Assembly: GCA_031291645.1 (NCBI GenBank)
Contig: JARLIQ010000042.1
Span: 1-43,478 of the forward strand
Source: Caulobacteraceae bacterium
GTDB taxonomy: Bacteria; Pseudomonadota; Alphaproteobacteria; Caulobacterales; Caulobacteraceae
Reading direction: 5' to 3'
Length of the DNA: 43,478 bases
Shown here: piece by piece, positions 15,938-24,003 of the stretch
How positions within the stretch are numbered: the first letter of the stretch is position 1
Layout: every line of letters starts with the position of its first letter
The notes under the pieces: generated by a model
What the model was told of the DNA's origin: nothing
Seen by the model: the letters and a program-made list of their open reading frames with translations, nothing else
Databases searched by the model: none
Translations under genes and position numbers: made by a program

Positions 15938-17503
15938 ATGTCCGACGCCGCCCCGAACCCCCCCGCTGCGCCCTCCGCCTACGACCTGATGCCGATGAGC
16001 GGGCCGGCGCTGTGGATCGCCGGCCTGCTGCTGGCCCTGGCCAACTTCATGGCCGTGCTGGACATGACCATCGCCAACGTCTCGGTGCCCAACATCGCCG
16101 GCGGCCTAGCGGTCTCGCCCAGCCAGGGCGCGTGGGTGATCACCTCCTATGCGGTCGCCGAGGCCATCACCGTGCCGCTGACCGGCTGGCTGGCCCAGCG
16201 GTTCGGGGCGGTGAAGGTGTTCGTCTTCGCCATGGCCGGTTTCGGCCTGTGCTCCGCCCTCTGCGGCCTGGCCCCCTCCTTGAGCATGCTGGTGGTGTTC
16301 CGCATCATGCAGGGACTGGCGGGGGGACCGATGATGCCCCTGTCCCAGACCCTGCTGCGGCGGATCTTCCCGGCCCGGCAGCAGGCGATGGCCATGGGGC
16401 TGTGGAGCATGACCACCGTGGTCGGACCGATCGTCGGGCCGCTGCTGGGCGGCGCCCTGGTCGACCAGGCCGGCTGGCCGTGGGTCTTCTACATCAACGT
16501 GCCGATGGCCGCGGTGTGCGCGGTGCTGGCCTGGCGCTTCCTGGCCAGCCGCGAAACCCCGACCGAGCGCATACCGGTCGATTTCGTCGGCCTGGGCCTG
16601 CTGATCACCTGGGTCGGGGCGATGCAGATCGTGCTCGACAAGGGCAAGGACCTGGACTGGTTCCAGTCGCCGGTCATCGTCGGCCTGGCCCTGGTGGCCT
16701 TGGTGGGCTTCACCTCCTTCATCATCTGGGAGCTGACCGAGGCCCACCCGATCGTCGACCTGCGCGTCTTCCGGCACCGGGGCTTCACCGCCGCGACCGT
16801 GATCATGAGCCTGTCGTTCGGCGCCTTCTTCTCGTCGGTGGTGCTGATCCCGCTCTGGCTGCAGACCAACATGGGCTACACCGCCGGCTGGGCCGGCAAG
16901 GCCATGGCCTTCCAGGGCATATTGGCCGTGGTGATGTCGCCGATCGTGGCCCGGTTCATGGGGCGGTTCGACCTCAGGGCCCTGGTCTCGTTCGGGGTGC
17001 TGGTCATGGGCGGGGTCGCGCTGTGGCGGACCGGCTTCGCCTCGAACATGGACTTCATGGGCGTATCCCTGCCGAATCTGGCCCAGGGCTTCGCCATGCC
17101 GTTCTTCTTCATCCCGACGACCGTGCTGGCGCTCGGCTCGGTGCTGCCGCGCGAGACCGCCTCGGCCGCGGGCCTGATGAACTTCATGCGCACCACCGCC
17201 GGCGCCTTCGGCACCTCGATCACCCTGACCGCCTGGGAGAACGCCACCACCAGCCAGCACAGCGACCTGGTCGGCGTGCTGCACAATCCGCAAGGGGCGA
17301 TCGACACCCTGACCCGGATGGGCATGAGCGCCCAGGGGGCGCTGGAGCAGCTGAACACCATGGTCGACGGCGAGGCGACGATGGCGGCCACCGACCACAT
17401 CTTTCTCGTCATCGCGATGGTGTTCGTGGCCGGCGCCACGGCCGTCTGGATCGCCCCCAAGCCCGCGCCCATGGCCGGCGGCCCGCCGATGGGCGGGCAC
17501 TGA
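15938..17503 (+). CDS. DHA2-family (EmrB-like) MFS drug/proton antiporter
   Basis: 521 residues with about 14 predicted membrane helices. DHA2 motifs are visible: MAVLDMTIANVSVPNIAGGL in helix 1 (motif D1), GWLAQRFGAVKVF (motif A, about 82-94) and GPIVGPLLGG (motif C). A ribosome site, GGAGC, precedes the ATG. It would export hydrophobic drugs or toxic metabolites in exchange for protons. Last gene of the TetR-controlled efflux operon; substrates unknown. Confidence 0.94.
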   Translation: MSDAAPNPPAAPSAYDLMPMSGPALWIAGLLLALANFMAVLDMTIANVSVPNIAGGLAVSPSQGAWVITSYAVAEAITVPLTGWLAQRFGAVKVFVFAMAGFGLCSALCGLAPSLSMLVVFRIMQGLAGGPMMPLSQTLLRRIFPARQQAMAMGLWSMTTVVGPIVGPLLGGALVDQAGWPWVFYINVPMAAVCAVLAWRFLASRETPTERIPVDFVGLGLLITWVGAMQIVLDKGKDLDWFQSPVIVGLALVALVGFTSFIIWELTEAHPIVDLRVFRHRGFTAATVIMSLSFGAFFSSVVLIPLWLQTNMGYTAGWAGKAMAFQGILAVVMSPIVARFMGRFDLRALVSFGVLVMGGVALWRTGFASNMDFMGVSLPNLAQGFAMPFFFIPTTVLALGSVLPRETASAAGLMNFMRTTAGAFGTSITLTAWENATTSQHSDLVGVLHNPQGAIDTLTRMGMSAQGALEQLNTMVDGEATMAATDHIFLVIAMVFVAGATAVWIAPKPAPMAGGPPMGGH

Positions 17504-17552
17504 AGCGTAGAGATCGGCGAAGGATACGGCTCACCTTTGGTGCGCGGGCGGC

Positions 17553-17666
17553 TAGAGCATGTTAGGGCCAGATGGAATCATCTGACCCGTTTAAACATGC
17601 TCTAATTCAAACATTTAGAGCGTGTTGGGCGCCGAAACCGCACACACTTTCGGCTAACACGCTCTA
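17553..17666. repeat. Dual-hairpin intergenic repeat with GANTC, copy 2 (best preserved)
   Basis: Hairpin A spans about 17553-17605: TAGAGCATGTT pairs with AAACATGCTCTA, and GGGCCAGATG with CATCTGACCC around loop GAATC, a GANTC methylation site. Hairpin B spans 17616-17666: TAGAGCGTGTT pairs with AACACGCTCTA, with inner GCCGAAA/TTTCGGC. It closely matches 4148-4262. It sits between the efflux operon and a small membrane protein gene. Confidence 0.88.
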
Positions 17667-17676
17667 TTGTCGGCGC

Positions 17677-17898
17677 ATGGACGCGCTCACCCTCTTCGGC
17701 CTGTTCGCCGTATCCGCCATGCTGGTCTGCTACGCGATGGAGGCGCGATCCCCGTGGTGGACCCTGGCCTTCGCCGGTTCGTGCGCCCTCGGCGGCGCCT
17801 ACGGCTTCCTGCAGGGCGCCTGGCCGTTCGGACTGGTCGAAGGGGTGTGGGCGGTCATCGCGGCGCGGAAGTGGTGGGGACTTCGCCGGGGCGCCTGA
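17677..17898 (+). CDS. Small conserved-looking membrane protein
   Basis: 73 residues from ATG 17677. Two or three hydrophobic stretches (LFGLFAVSAMLVCYAM; WWTLAFAGSCALGGAYGFL; FGLVEGVWAVIAARKWW) suggest an inner-membrane protein. The frame is open upstream to 17572, but that part is the intergenic repeat, so the ATG just after it is preferred. It converges with the GH31 gene (9-base gap). I recall similar short proteins in Caulobacteraceae, but no function is known. Confidence 0.7.
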   Translation: MDALTLFGLFAVSAMLVCYAMEARSPWWTLAFAGSCALGGAYGFLQGAWPFGLVEGVWAVIAARKWWGLRRGA

Positions 17899-17907
17899 CG
17901 GCGCGCT

Positions 17908-20259
17908 TCAGCGAACCCTCAGCGCCCGCGCCTCGCCCGGCGGCAGCACCACCTCCACCGGCGGGGCGGGATGGCCGGCGAGGCCGCGGATCGCGACCTC
18001 GATGACGTCCGCGCCGACCTCGACCGCATAGGCCCAGCCGGCCGGGCCGCCCTCGCGGAAGGCCCAGGTCTCGCCGTCGTCGTCGAACACCTCGCCCGAC
18101 CACGCCCCCTCGCCCCCTGGCGGGAAGACCATCAGCCCCCGCGACAGCGCCGGCCGGCCGAAGTGCTGCTCGGCCAGGTTCAGCGGGATCGCCGTCCCGG
18201 CGCGGCCCAGCAGCGGCGGGCGGTCCCACGGCGCCGGCAGCACGGCCTCGCGCCCGCCGGGCAGGCGCGCGCCGGTCCAGACGTCGATCCAGTCCGCGCC
18301 GGCCGGCGGGCGCACCTGCCGCTCGGTCCGGCCGGGCTCGACCACCGGCGCGGCCAGGAGGGCCGGGCCCACCATCATCTCGTCGCCGTCGGCCCAGGCG
18401 CCCGGATCGTCGGGGAAGTCATGGAACAGCGGCCGCACCACCGGCTCGAAGTCGCGGTGGTGGCGGAACAGAAGGTCGTACAGGTAGGGGATCAGCCGGT
18501 AGCGGAACCTGATCAGGTCGCGGACGAAGACCGTCGCCTCGGGGTGCATCCAGGGTTCGTTGACGCTGCCGTCGTCGTTCCAGGAGTGGATCGAGAACCT
18601 GGGCATGAAGACGCCGAACTGCACCCAGCGGACGAACAGCTCCGCGTCCGGCGCCGGGCCGGAGAAACCGCCGACGTCGTGGCCGGTGTTCGAGACCCCC
18701 GACAGGGCCAGGCCCAGCCCCATCTTCAGATTGAACCGCAGCGTCTCCCACGAGGTCGAATTGTCGCCCGACCAGGTCTGGACATAGCGCTGCATGCCCG
18801 CCGCCCCGGCCCGCGAGACCAGATAGGGCCGCCGGCCCGGCGCATGGGCGGCCTGGGCCTCGCGCGAGGCCTTCAGCATCAGGAGGGTCTGCAGCGGCTT
18901 GGCCTCCCAGGCCGGCCGCGGCGCGCCGAAACCGTGCGCCAGGGCCTTGGGCGAGGCGATCTCGAACTCGTTGTTGTCGTTCCAGGTGGCCGCGATCCCC
19001 TGGTCCAAGAGGGCGGTCGTAACCTTCTGGCGCCACCAGTCCGCCGCCTCGGGCCGGGTGAAGTCGAGGTAGGCGCCGGCCGCGTCCCAGAACTGCACCC
19101 AGGCGGGCTCGCCGTCGGCCTCGGCGATCAAGAGGCCCCTGGCCCTGGCCTCCTCGAACAGTGGATGGTCGTGCAGCAGGCAGGGCTTGATGTTGGCGCA
19201 CAGGCGCACGCCCCGATCGGCGTAGCTCTGCGCGAAGCCCGCGGGGTCGGGAAACTTGTCGCGGTTCCAGTGGAAGACGTAGCGCCGCTCGCCGATCGAG
19301 GTGTAGCCGCTCGACAGGTGGAAGCTGTCGCACAGGATGTCGTGCCGCTCGCAGCCGTCCAGGAAGCCGGCCATCCGCGCCTGGGCGTCCGGCGCGTCGG
19401 TGTAACTCATGGTCGAACCGGAATAGCCGAGCCCCCAGCGGGGCATGAGCGCCGGAACCCCGGTCAGCCAGGTGAAGCGCCGCACCACCCGCGCCAGCTG
19501 CGGCCCGGCGACGAAATAGTAGTCCAGGTCGCCGTGCTCGGCGACGAAACCGCGGTAGGCGCCGTGGTAGTTGTCCAGCTCCTGGCCGAAGTCGAAGACG
19601 CAGTCCGAAAGTGTGTCGTAGAACAGGCCGAAGGCCGGACCCGCGGCCGAACCCTCCGTCGGCGGACGGGTGGTGACGTAGAACGGGATGTGCTTGTACA
19701 GCGGATCGCTGGCGCGGGCGCTATAGCCCATGGCGTCGAGGTTGGTCAGGCGCAGGCGCCGCCCCGCCCGGTCCATCGCCCCGGACCGTTCGCCCAGGCC
19801 CAGATAGACCTCGGCCGGCTCGCGCCGCAGGTAGTGGCTGGGCCGCCCGTCCCACCAGCCGAAGTCGTAGGCCTGGGTCGGCCGGTCGCGCAGGGCGAAA
19901 CGCCAGGCCTCGCCGTCGCGGATGGCCCAGGAACAGAAGAAGCCGTCCAGCCGGACCTGCAGCCGGACGACGTCCGTCTCGATGCGGACGATCCCCTCGT
20001 CCTCGTCCAGGGCGTAGTCCGGCAGGGAAAAGCCGGCCAGGTCGAACCGGTCGCGGCCCTCGGCCGGAACGTCCTCCATCCCCGGGGCGACGGTCCAGGT
20101 CTTCGGCTGGCGCAGCCGCCCGCCCGGCAGGACCATCACCCGGACGATGTCCGGCTCCAGCACGAAGACATGGGCCAGGTCGCCCTGGTCGCTGGCCAGG
20201 GTCAGGCGGCCGGGCGCGTGGTCGGCGAGGCGAAAGACCGGCGGGCGGGCGATCGACAC
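17908..20259 (-). CDS. Glycoside hydrolase family 31 (alpha-glucosidase/alpha-xylosidase type)
   Basis: 783 residues. The N-terminal beta-sandwich (about 1-250) precedes the catalytic barrel. The nucleophile is Asp428 in WNDNNE (426-431), and the acid/base is probably Asp499 in TWSGDN (495-500). GHDVGGFSGP and FMPRFSIHSW are also family motifs. No signal peptide is seen, so it is likely cytoplasmic. It retains alpha-linked sugars from the non-reducing end; GH31 includes alpha-glucosidases, alpha-xylosidases and sulfoquinovosidases, and subtype cannot be fixed here. It is the last gene of the uronate operon, 7 bases after manD, so it may free a sugar from a uronate-containing oligosaccharide. 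This is inference. Confidence 0.9.
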   Translation of the reverse strand: MSIARPPVFRLADHAPGRLTLASDQGDLAHVFVLEPDIVRVMVLPGGRLRQPKTWTVAPGMEDVPAEGRDRFDLAGFSLPDYALDEDEGIVRIETDVVRLQVRLDGFFCSWAIRDGEAWRFALRDRPTQAYDFGWWDGRPSHYLRREPAEVYLGLGERSGAMDRAGRRLRLTNLDAMGYSARASDPLYKHIPFYVTTRPPTEGSAAGPAFGLFYDTLSDCVFDFGQELDNYHGAYRGFVAEHGDLDYYFVAGPQLARVVRRFTWLTGVPALMPRWGLGYSGSTMSYTDAPDAQARMAGFLDGCERHDILCDSFHLSSGYTSIGERRYVFHWNRDKFPDPAGFAQSYADRGVRLCANIKPCLLHDHPLFEEARARGLLIAEADGEPAWVQFWDAAGAYLDFTRPEAADWWRQKVTTALLDQGIAATWNDNNEFEIASPKALAHGFGAPRPAWEAKPLQTLLMLKASREAQAAHAPGRRPYLVSRAGAAGMQRYVQTWSGDNSTSWETLRFNLKMGLGLALSGVSNTGHDVGGFSGPAPDAELFVRWVQFGVFMPRFSIHSWNDDGSVNEPWMHPEATVFVRDLIRFRYRLIPYLYDLLFRHHRDFEPVVRPLFHDFPDDPGAWADGDEMMVGPALLAAPVVEPGRTERQVRPPAGADWIDVWTGARLPGGREAVLPAPWDRPPLLGRAGTAIPLNLAEQHFGRPALSRGLMVFPPGGEGAWSGEVFDDDGETWAFREGGPAGWAYAVEVGADVIEVAIRGLAGHPAPPVEVVLPPGEARALRVR

Positions 20260-20266
20260 CGCCGCC

Positions 20267-21475
20267 TCACCAGTTCCACATCGAGCCGTCCTCCAGCCGG
20301 TTCACCGGCAGGCTCGCGGGGCGGTAGGGGAACTTGGCGGCGAGATCCTCGTCGATCGAGACCCCGTGCCCGGGCGCGTCGCCCGGATGCAGGTCGCCGG
20401 CCTCGAACCGGTAGGCGTGGGGGAAGACCGCGTCCGTCTCGGCCGTATGGCGCATGTACTCCTGGATACCGAAGTTGGGCGTCGACAGGTCGAAGTGCAG
20501 CGCCGCGCCCATCGAGACCGGCGACAGGTCGGTCGCCCCGTGGCAGCCGGTGCGCACGCCGTAGAGGTCGGCCAGGGTCGCGATGCGGCGCAGATGGGTG
20601 ACGCCGCCCGCGTGGACCACGGTCGCGCGGATGTAGTCGATCAGCTGCTCCTCGATCAGCTGCTTGGCGTCCCAGATCGAGTTGAACACCTCGCCGACCG
20701 CCAGCGGGGTGGTGGTGTGCTGGCGGATCAGGCGGAAGCTGGCCTGGTTCTCCGCCGGCGTCGGGTCCTCCAGCCAGAACGGCCGGTAGGGCTCGAGTTC
20801 CTTGCCCAGCCGCCCCGCCTCGATCGGGGTCAGCCGGTGGTGGACGTCGTGCAGCAGGTGGACGTCCCAGCCCAGGGCCTCGCGCGCCGCCTCGAACAGC
20901 CTGGGGACGGTGGGCAGGTACTTGACCGTCGACCACAGGTTCTCGACCGGCAGGATGGCCGAGGCGGGCTCGTAGAACAGCTTGTCGGTGGAGACGCCGT
21001 AGGTTGAGGCCAGGCCCGGCACGCCGGACTGCAGGCGGATCGCCTTGTAGCCCATGGCCTGGTAGCGGCGCGCCTCCTCGATCGTCTCGGCGATGTTGGC
21101 CCCGTTGGCGTGGCCGTAGACCATGACGCCGGTGCGGCAGGCGCCGCCGAGAATCTGGTAGAGCGGCAGGCCGGCCTGCTTGGCCTTCAGGTCCCACAGG
21201 GCCACGTCGACGGCGGCGATGGCGGTCATGGTCACCGGCCCCCGCCGCCAGTAGGCGCCGCGGTAGAGGTACTGCCAGATGTCCTCGATCGCCTGGGCGT
21301 CGCGGCCGATCAGCGCCGGTATGACGTGGTCGGACAGATAGCTGGCCACCGCCAGCTCGCGCCCGTTCAGCGTGGCGTCGCCCAGGCCGGTCAGGCCGGT
21401 GTCGGTCTCGATCTTCAGGGTGACGAAGTTGCGGCCCGGACAGGTGACGACGACCCTGGCGCTCTTGATCTTCAC
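20267..21475 (-). CDS. manD: D-mannonate dehydratase (ManD, enolase superfamily)
   Basis: 402 residues from GTG 21475, exactly the length of characterised ManD. The start overlaps the kdgK stop (GTGA). Key residues fall at the reference ManD positions: Arg147, Tyr159, metal ligands Asp210, Glu236 and Glu262, plus His212, His312 and the C-terminal Trp402. It dehydrates D-mannonate to 2-keto-3-deoxy-D-gluconate using Mg2+. This replaces UxuA. The neighbouring fructuronate reductase and KDG kinase complete the route. The residue-by-residue match supports the high-activity ManD subgroup over the low-activity RspA-like members, though activity must be measured. Confidence 0.93.
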   Translation of the reverse strand: MKIKSARVVVTCPGRNFVTLKIETDTGLTGLGDATLNGRELAVASYLSDHVIPALIGRDAQAIEDIWQYLYRGAYWRRGPVTMTAIAAVDVALWDLKAKQAGLPLYQILGGACRTGVMVYGHANGANIAETIEEARRYQAMGYKAIRLQSGVPGLASTYGVSTDKLFYEPASAILPVENLWSTVKYLPTVPRLFEAAREALGWDVHLLHDVHHRLTPIEAGRLGKELEPYRPFWLEDPTPAENQASFRLIRQHTTTPLAVGEVFNSIWDAKQLIEEQLIDYIRATVVHAGGVTHLRRIATLADLYGVRTGCHGATDLSPVSMGAALHFDLSTPNFGIQEYMRHTAETDAVFPHAYRFEAGDLHPGDAPGHGVSIDEDLAAKFPYRPASLPVNRLEDGSMWNW

Positions 21476-22398
21476 GGCGCGCGCTCCTTGGGATGGGTGA
21501 CCTCGACCGGGGCGATGGCGCCGGACCAGCCGACTTTGCGCGCGGCGACCGCCAGGGCGGCCTGGGCCGCGGCGATCGCGCCATCGCCGAGCGCGCGGCG
21601 GGCGAGATAGACGCCGTTGAAGCAGTCGCCGGCGCCGGTGGTGTCGACCACCGTCACCTCGCGCGGCGGCTCCAGGGCCGTGACCTCGCCGCCCGCGAGG
21701 ACCAAGCAGCCGTCGGCGTCGAGGGTCAGGGCGATCTCCGCGGCGCCCGCCGCCCGCAGCGCCTGGACCTGGGCCGCGGAGCCGGTCACCCCGAACAGCC
21801 GCTCGACGTCGTCGCGGCTGGCCCGGACCACGTCGGCGATCGCCAGCACCGGCGCCATGGCCGCGCGCGCCTCGTTCAGCCCGGCCCATAGCTGCGGCCG
21901 CACGTTGAGATCGAAGGCGATCACGCCCACCCGCCGCTTCAGCGCGCGTAAGAGGCCCAGCGCCCGGATGCGGTCCGGCTCGGACAGGATGGCCAGCGAT
22001 ATGCCGGACAGGTAGACGATGTCCGCCCCCGCCAGCCGCTCGGCCCCGCCGTCGGCCTCCAGCAGGCTCAGCCAGCGGCGCGCCGCCGAGGCCGACCGCC
22101 AGTAGTGGAAGCCGCGCTCGCCGCGGGCGTCCAGCTCGATCATGTAGAGGCCGGGCTCATAGCCGGGGGCGACATAGGCCATGGCGTCGGAGATCCCCTC
22201 GGCCGCCCAGGCCGCGCGCATCTCCTGGCTCAGCCGCCCGTCGCCCGTGGCGGTCAGGAACTCGACCTCGGCCGCCGGCGCGGTGCGCTTGAGGTAGACG
22301 GCGACGTTGTAGGCGTCGCCCGCGAAGCCGCGGGCGTAGCGGTCCTGGCCGTCGTCGCGCAGCTCGACCATGCATTCGCCGATCGCCACCACGCGCAT
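21472..22398 (-). CDS. kdgK: 2-keto-3-deoxygluconate kinase (PfkB family)
   Basis: 308 residues from ATG 22398, overlapping the stop of the upstream gene (TGATG). PfkB ribokinase fold: IGECMVEL at the N-terminus, [15 protein letters not shown] (about 24-37), [11 protein letters not shown] (97-107) of the KDG-binding type, and [11 protein letters not shown] with catalytic Asp258. It phosphorylates KDG to KDPG, which KDPG aldolase (not in the window) would split to pyruvate and glyceraldehyde-3-phosphate. Its stop overlaps the manD start by four bases. Confidence 0.92.
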   Translation of the reverse strand: MRVVAIGECMVELRDDGQDRYARGFAGDAYNVAVYLKRTAPAAEVEFLTATGDGRLSQEMRAAWAAEGISDAMAYVAPGYEPGLYMIELDARGERGFHYWRSASAARRWLSLLEADGGAERLAGADIVYLSGISLAILSEPDRIRALGLLRALKRRVGVIAFDLNVRPQLWAGLNEARAAMAPVLAIADVVRASRDDVERLFGVTGSAAQVQALRAAGAAEIALTLDADGCLVLAGGEVTALEPPREVTVVDTTGAGDCFNGVYLARRALGDGAIAAAQAALAVAARKVGWSGAIAPVEVTHPKERAP

Positions 22399-23795
22399 CA
22401 GCCCGCTCCCTTCAGCATGGCCGCGCGCACGGCCGGCTCGGCGCGGAAGGGTTCGGGGAACAGGGCCGGATCGTCCAGCGCCGCGGCCAGGTCCGCGCCC
22501 GCGTCCGCCCACGCCGCCAGCCGCGCGGCCTTGGGGTCGGCCGCCTCGCCGAGGCTGGCCGCGCCCAGCCAGGCCCGGACGATGGCGCAGAGCCGCCCCG
22601 CCGGCCGCCCGGCCCTGGCGTTGGCCACGACCAGCGGGACGACCCTCTGGGCCAGCTTGACCGAGCCGTCCTCGGCGATCTGGGACAGGCGGTGGTCGAC
22701 CATCGGATTGGCGATCCGCGCGCGGATGCGCCGCCAGTAGTCCGCCACCGGAAGGTCCGGCAGGGCGGGCGCCACCTCCTCGGCCATCAGCCCGTCGACG
22801 AAGCAGGCCAGTTCCGGGTCGGCGATGGCCTGACGGGCAAAGAGGCAGCCGCGCGCCGGACCCATGTAGGCCAGGGCCGAGTGGCAGGTGTTCAGCACGT
22901 GCAGCTTCAGCTGCTCGTAGGGGCGCACGTCGGCGACGACCTCGACGCCGGCCCGCTCCCAGGCGGGCCTGGGGCCGGCGAACCGGTCCTCGATCACCCA
23001 TTGGGCGAAGGCCTCGCGGCTGACGCAGGCGCCGTCCGCCAGCCCGACCGCCGCCTCGATCCGTTCACGGACCTGCGGCGAGACGGCGGGCGTGATGCAG
23101 TCGACCATGGTCTGGGGAAAGGCGGCGTTGGCGGCGATCCAGCGCGCGAGGCCGGGATCGGTCCGCTCGGCGAAGGCGAGGACGGCGCCCTCCAGCTTGC
23201 GGCCGTTTCCCATCACGTTGTCGCAGCTGATCACCGTGAGCGGCCCGGCGCCCGCGCGCCGCCGCTCGGCCAGGCCCAGGGCGAGCCAGCCGACCGCCGA
23301 GCGCGGGGCGGCGGGCCCGGCCAGCTCGTGGGCGAGATCATGGGCGATGTCGGGGTCGGCGGGGTCCAGCTCGCCGCGGGCGTCCAGCCCATAGCCCTTC
23401 TCGGTCACGGTCAGGCCGACCATATGGGTGGACGGCGCCGCCAGGGCCTGCAGCGCGGCCGCCGGATCGCGCGGGGCGCAGATCGCCCGGCGGACCACGC
23501 CCACGACCCGGTAGCGCGGCGCCGCGTCCAGCGTCTCCACCGCATAGAGCCCGTCCTGCGCGGCCAGGGCGTCCGGGACGTCCGGATGGCGCAGCGACAG
23601 GCCGACGATCCCCCAGTCGCCGCCGGCCGCGGCGACCGCGTCCTCGGTGAACACCGCCTGGTGGCCCCGGTGGAAGGCGCCGATCCCGAGGTGGACGATC
23701 CCCGTCTTCAGCCCGGCGACGTCATAGGCGGGCCGCGCCACGCCGGGCGCCGCCTTGGCCAGCGTCGCGAGGGACAGCCGGGGGCGAGTCGTCAT
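22398..23795 (-). CDS. uxuB: Fructuronate reductase / D-mannonate oxidoreductase (mannitol dehydrogenase family)
   Basis: 465 residues. N-terminal Rossmann fold with GIVHLGIGAFHRGHQ (about 32-46), SCDN (190-193) in the middle, and the polyol dehydrogenase catalytic motif KxxxxNxxH with Lys297, Asn302 and His305. It belongs to the long-chain polyol dehydrogenase group, which includes mannitol, arabinitol, fructuronate and altronate dehydrogenases. The operon with manD and kdgK makes D-fructuronate to D-mannonate (NADH-dependent) the likely reaction. First gene of the operon. Uronate isomerase, a GntR-type regulator and a transporter are not nearby. Confidence 0.88.
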   Translation of the reverse strand: MTTRPRLSLATLAKAAPGVARPAYDVAGLKTGIVHLGIGAFHRGHQAVFTEDAVAAAGGDWGIVGLSLRHPDVPDALAAQDGLYAVETLDAAPRYRVVGVVRRAICAPRDPAAALQALAAPSTHMVGLTVTEKGYGLDARGELDPADPDIAHDLAHELAGPAAPRSAVGWLALGLAERRRAGAGPLTVISCDNVMGNGRKLEGAVLAFAERTDPGLARWIAANAAFPQTMVDCITPAVSPQVRERIEAAVGLADGACVSREAFAQWVIEDRFAGPRPAWERAGVEVVADVRPYEQLKLHVLNTCHSALAYMGPARGCLFARQAIADPELACFVDGLMAEEVAPALPDLPVADYWRRIRARIANPMVDHRLSQIAEDGSVKLAQRVVPLVVANARAGRPAGRLCAIVRAWLGAASLGEAADPKAARLAAWADAGADLAAALDDPALFPEPFRAEPAVRAAMLKGAG

Positions 23796-23854
23796 GCCGG
23801 CATTGGGGGCCGGGCGGGCGGCAGGGTCAACTGGTCCGGCCCCCGCAACCGCTC

Positions 23855-23965
23855 GTACCGGCGAAGGCCGGTTTCCACATCGTAGGGCTCGGCGCCGAAA
23901 GCCCGTCCCGCGGCCGCATCCCAGACGCCGCGCCCCGTCAGCTGGATACCGGCCTTCGCCGGTAT
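23855..23965. repeat. Inverted pair of CCGGCGAAGGCCGG-type repeats
   Basis: TACCGGCGAAGGCCGG (arm from 23856) and its near-complement in ATACCGGCCTTCGCCGGTAT (23946-23965) face each other about 65 bases apart. Each arm is itself hairpin-forming. They lie between the acyl-CoA ligase and uxuB, both leftward, and could end transcription from the ligase or stabilise its mRNA. The core resembles REP-type elements common in Caulobacteraceae. Confidence 0.75.
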
Positions 23966-24003
23966 GAGCGGTGGGAGATTTCCATGAGCGGGGCGAGGAA
24001 ACC

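Noticed and set aside
17572-17676. Extended N-terminus for the small membrane protein
   Set aside because: The extension would translate the intergenic repeat; the ATG at 17677 starts exactly at the hydrophobic sequence.
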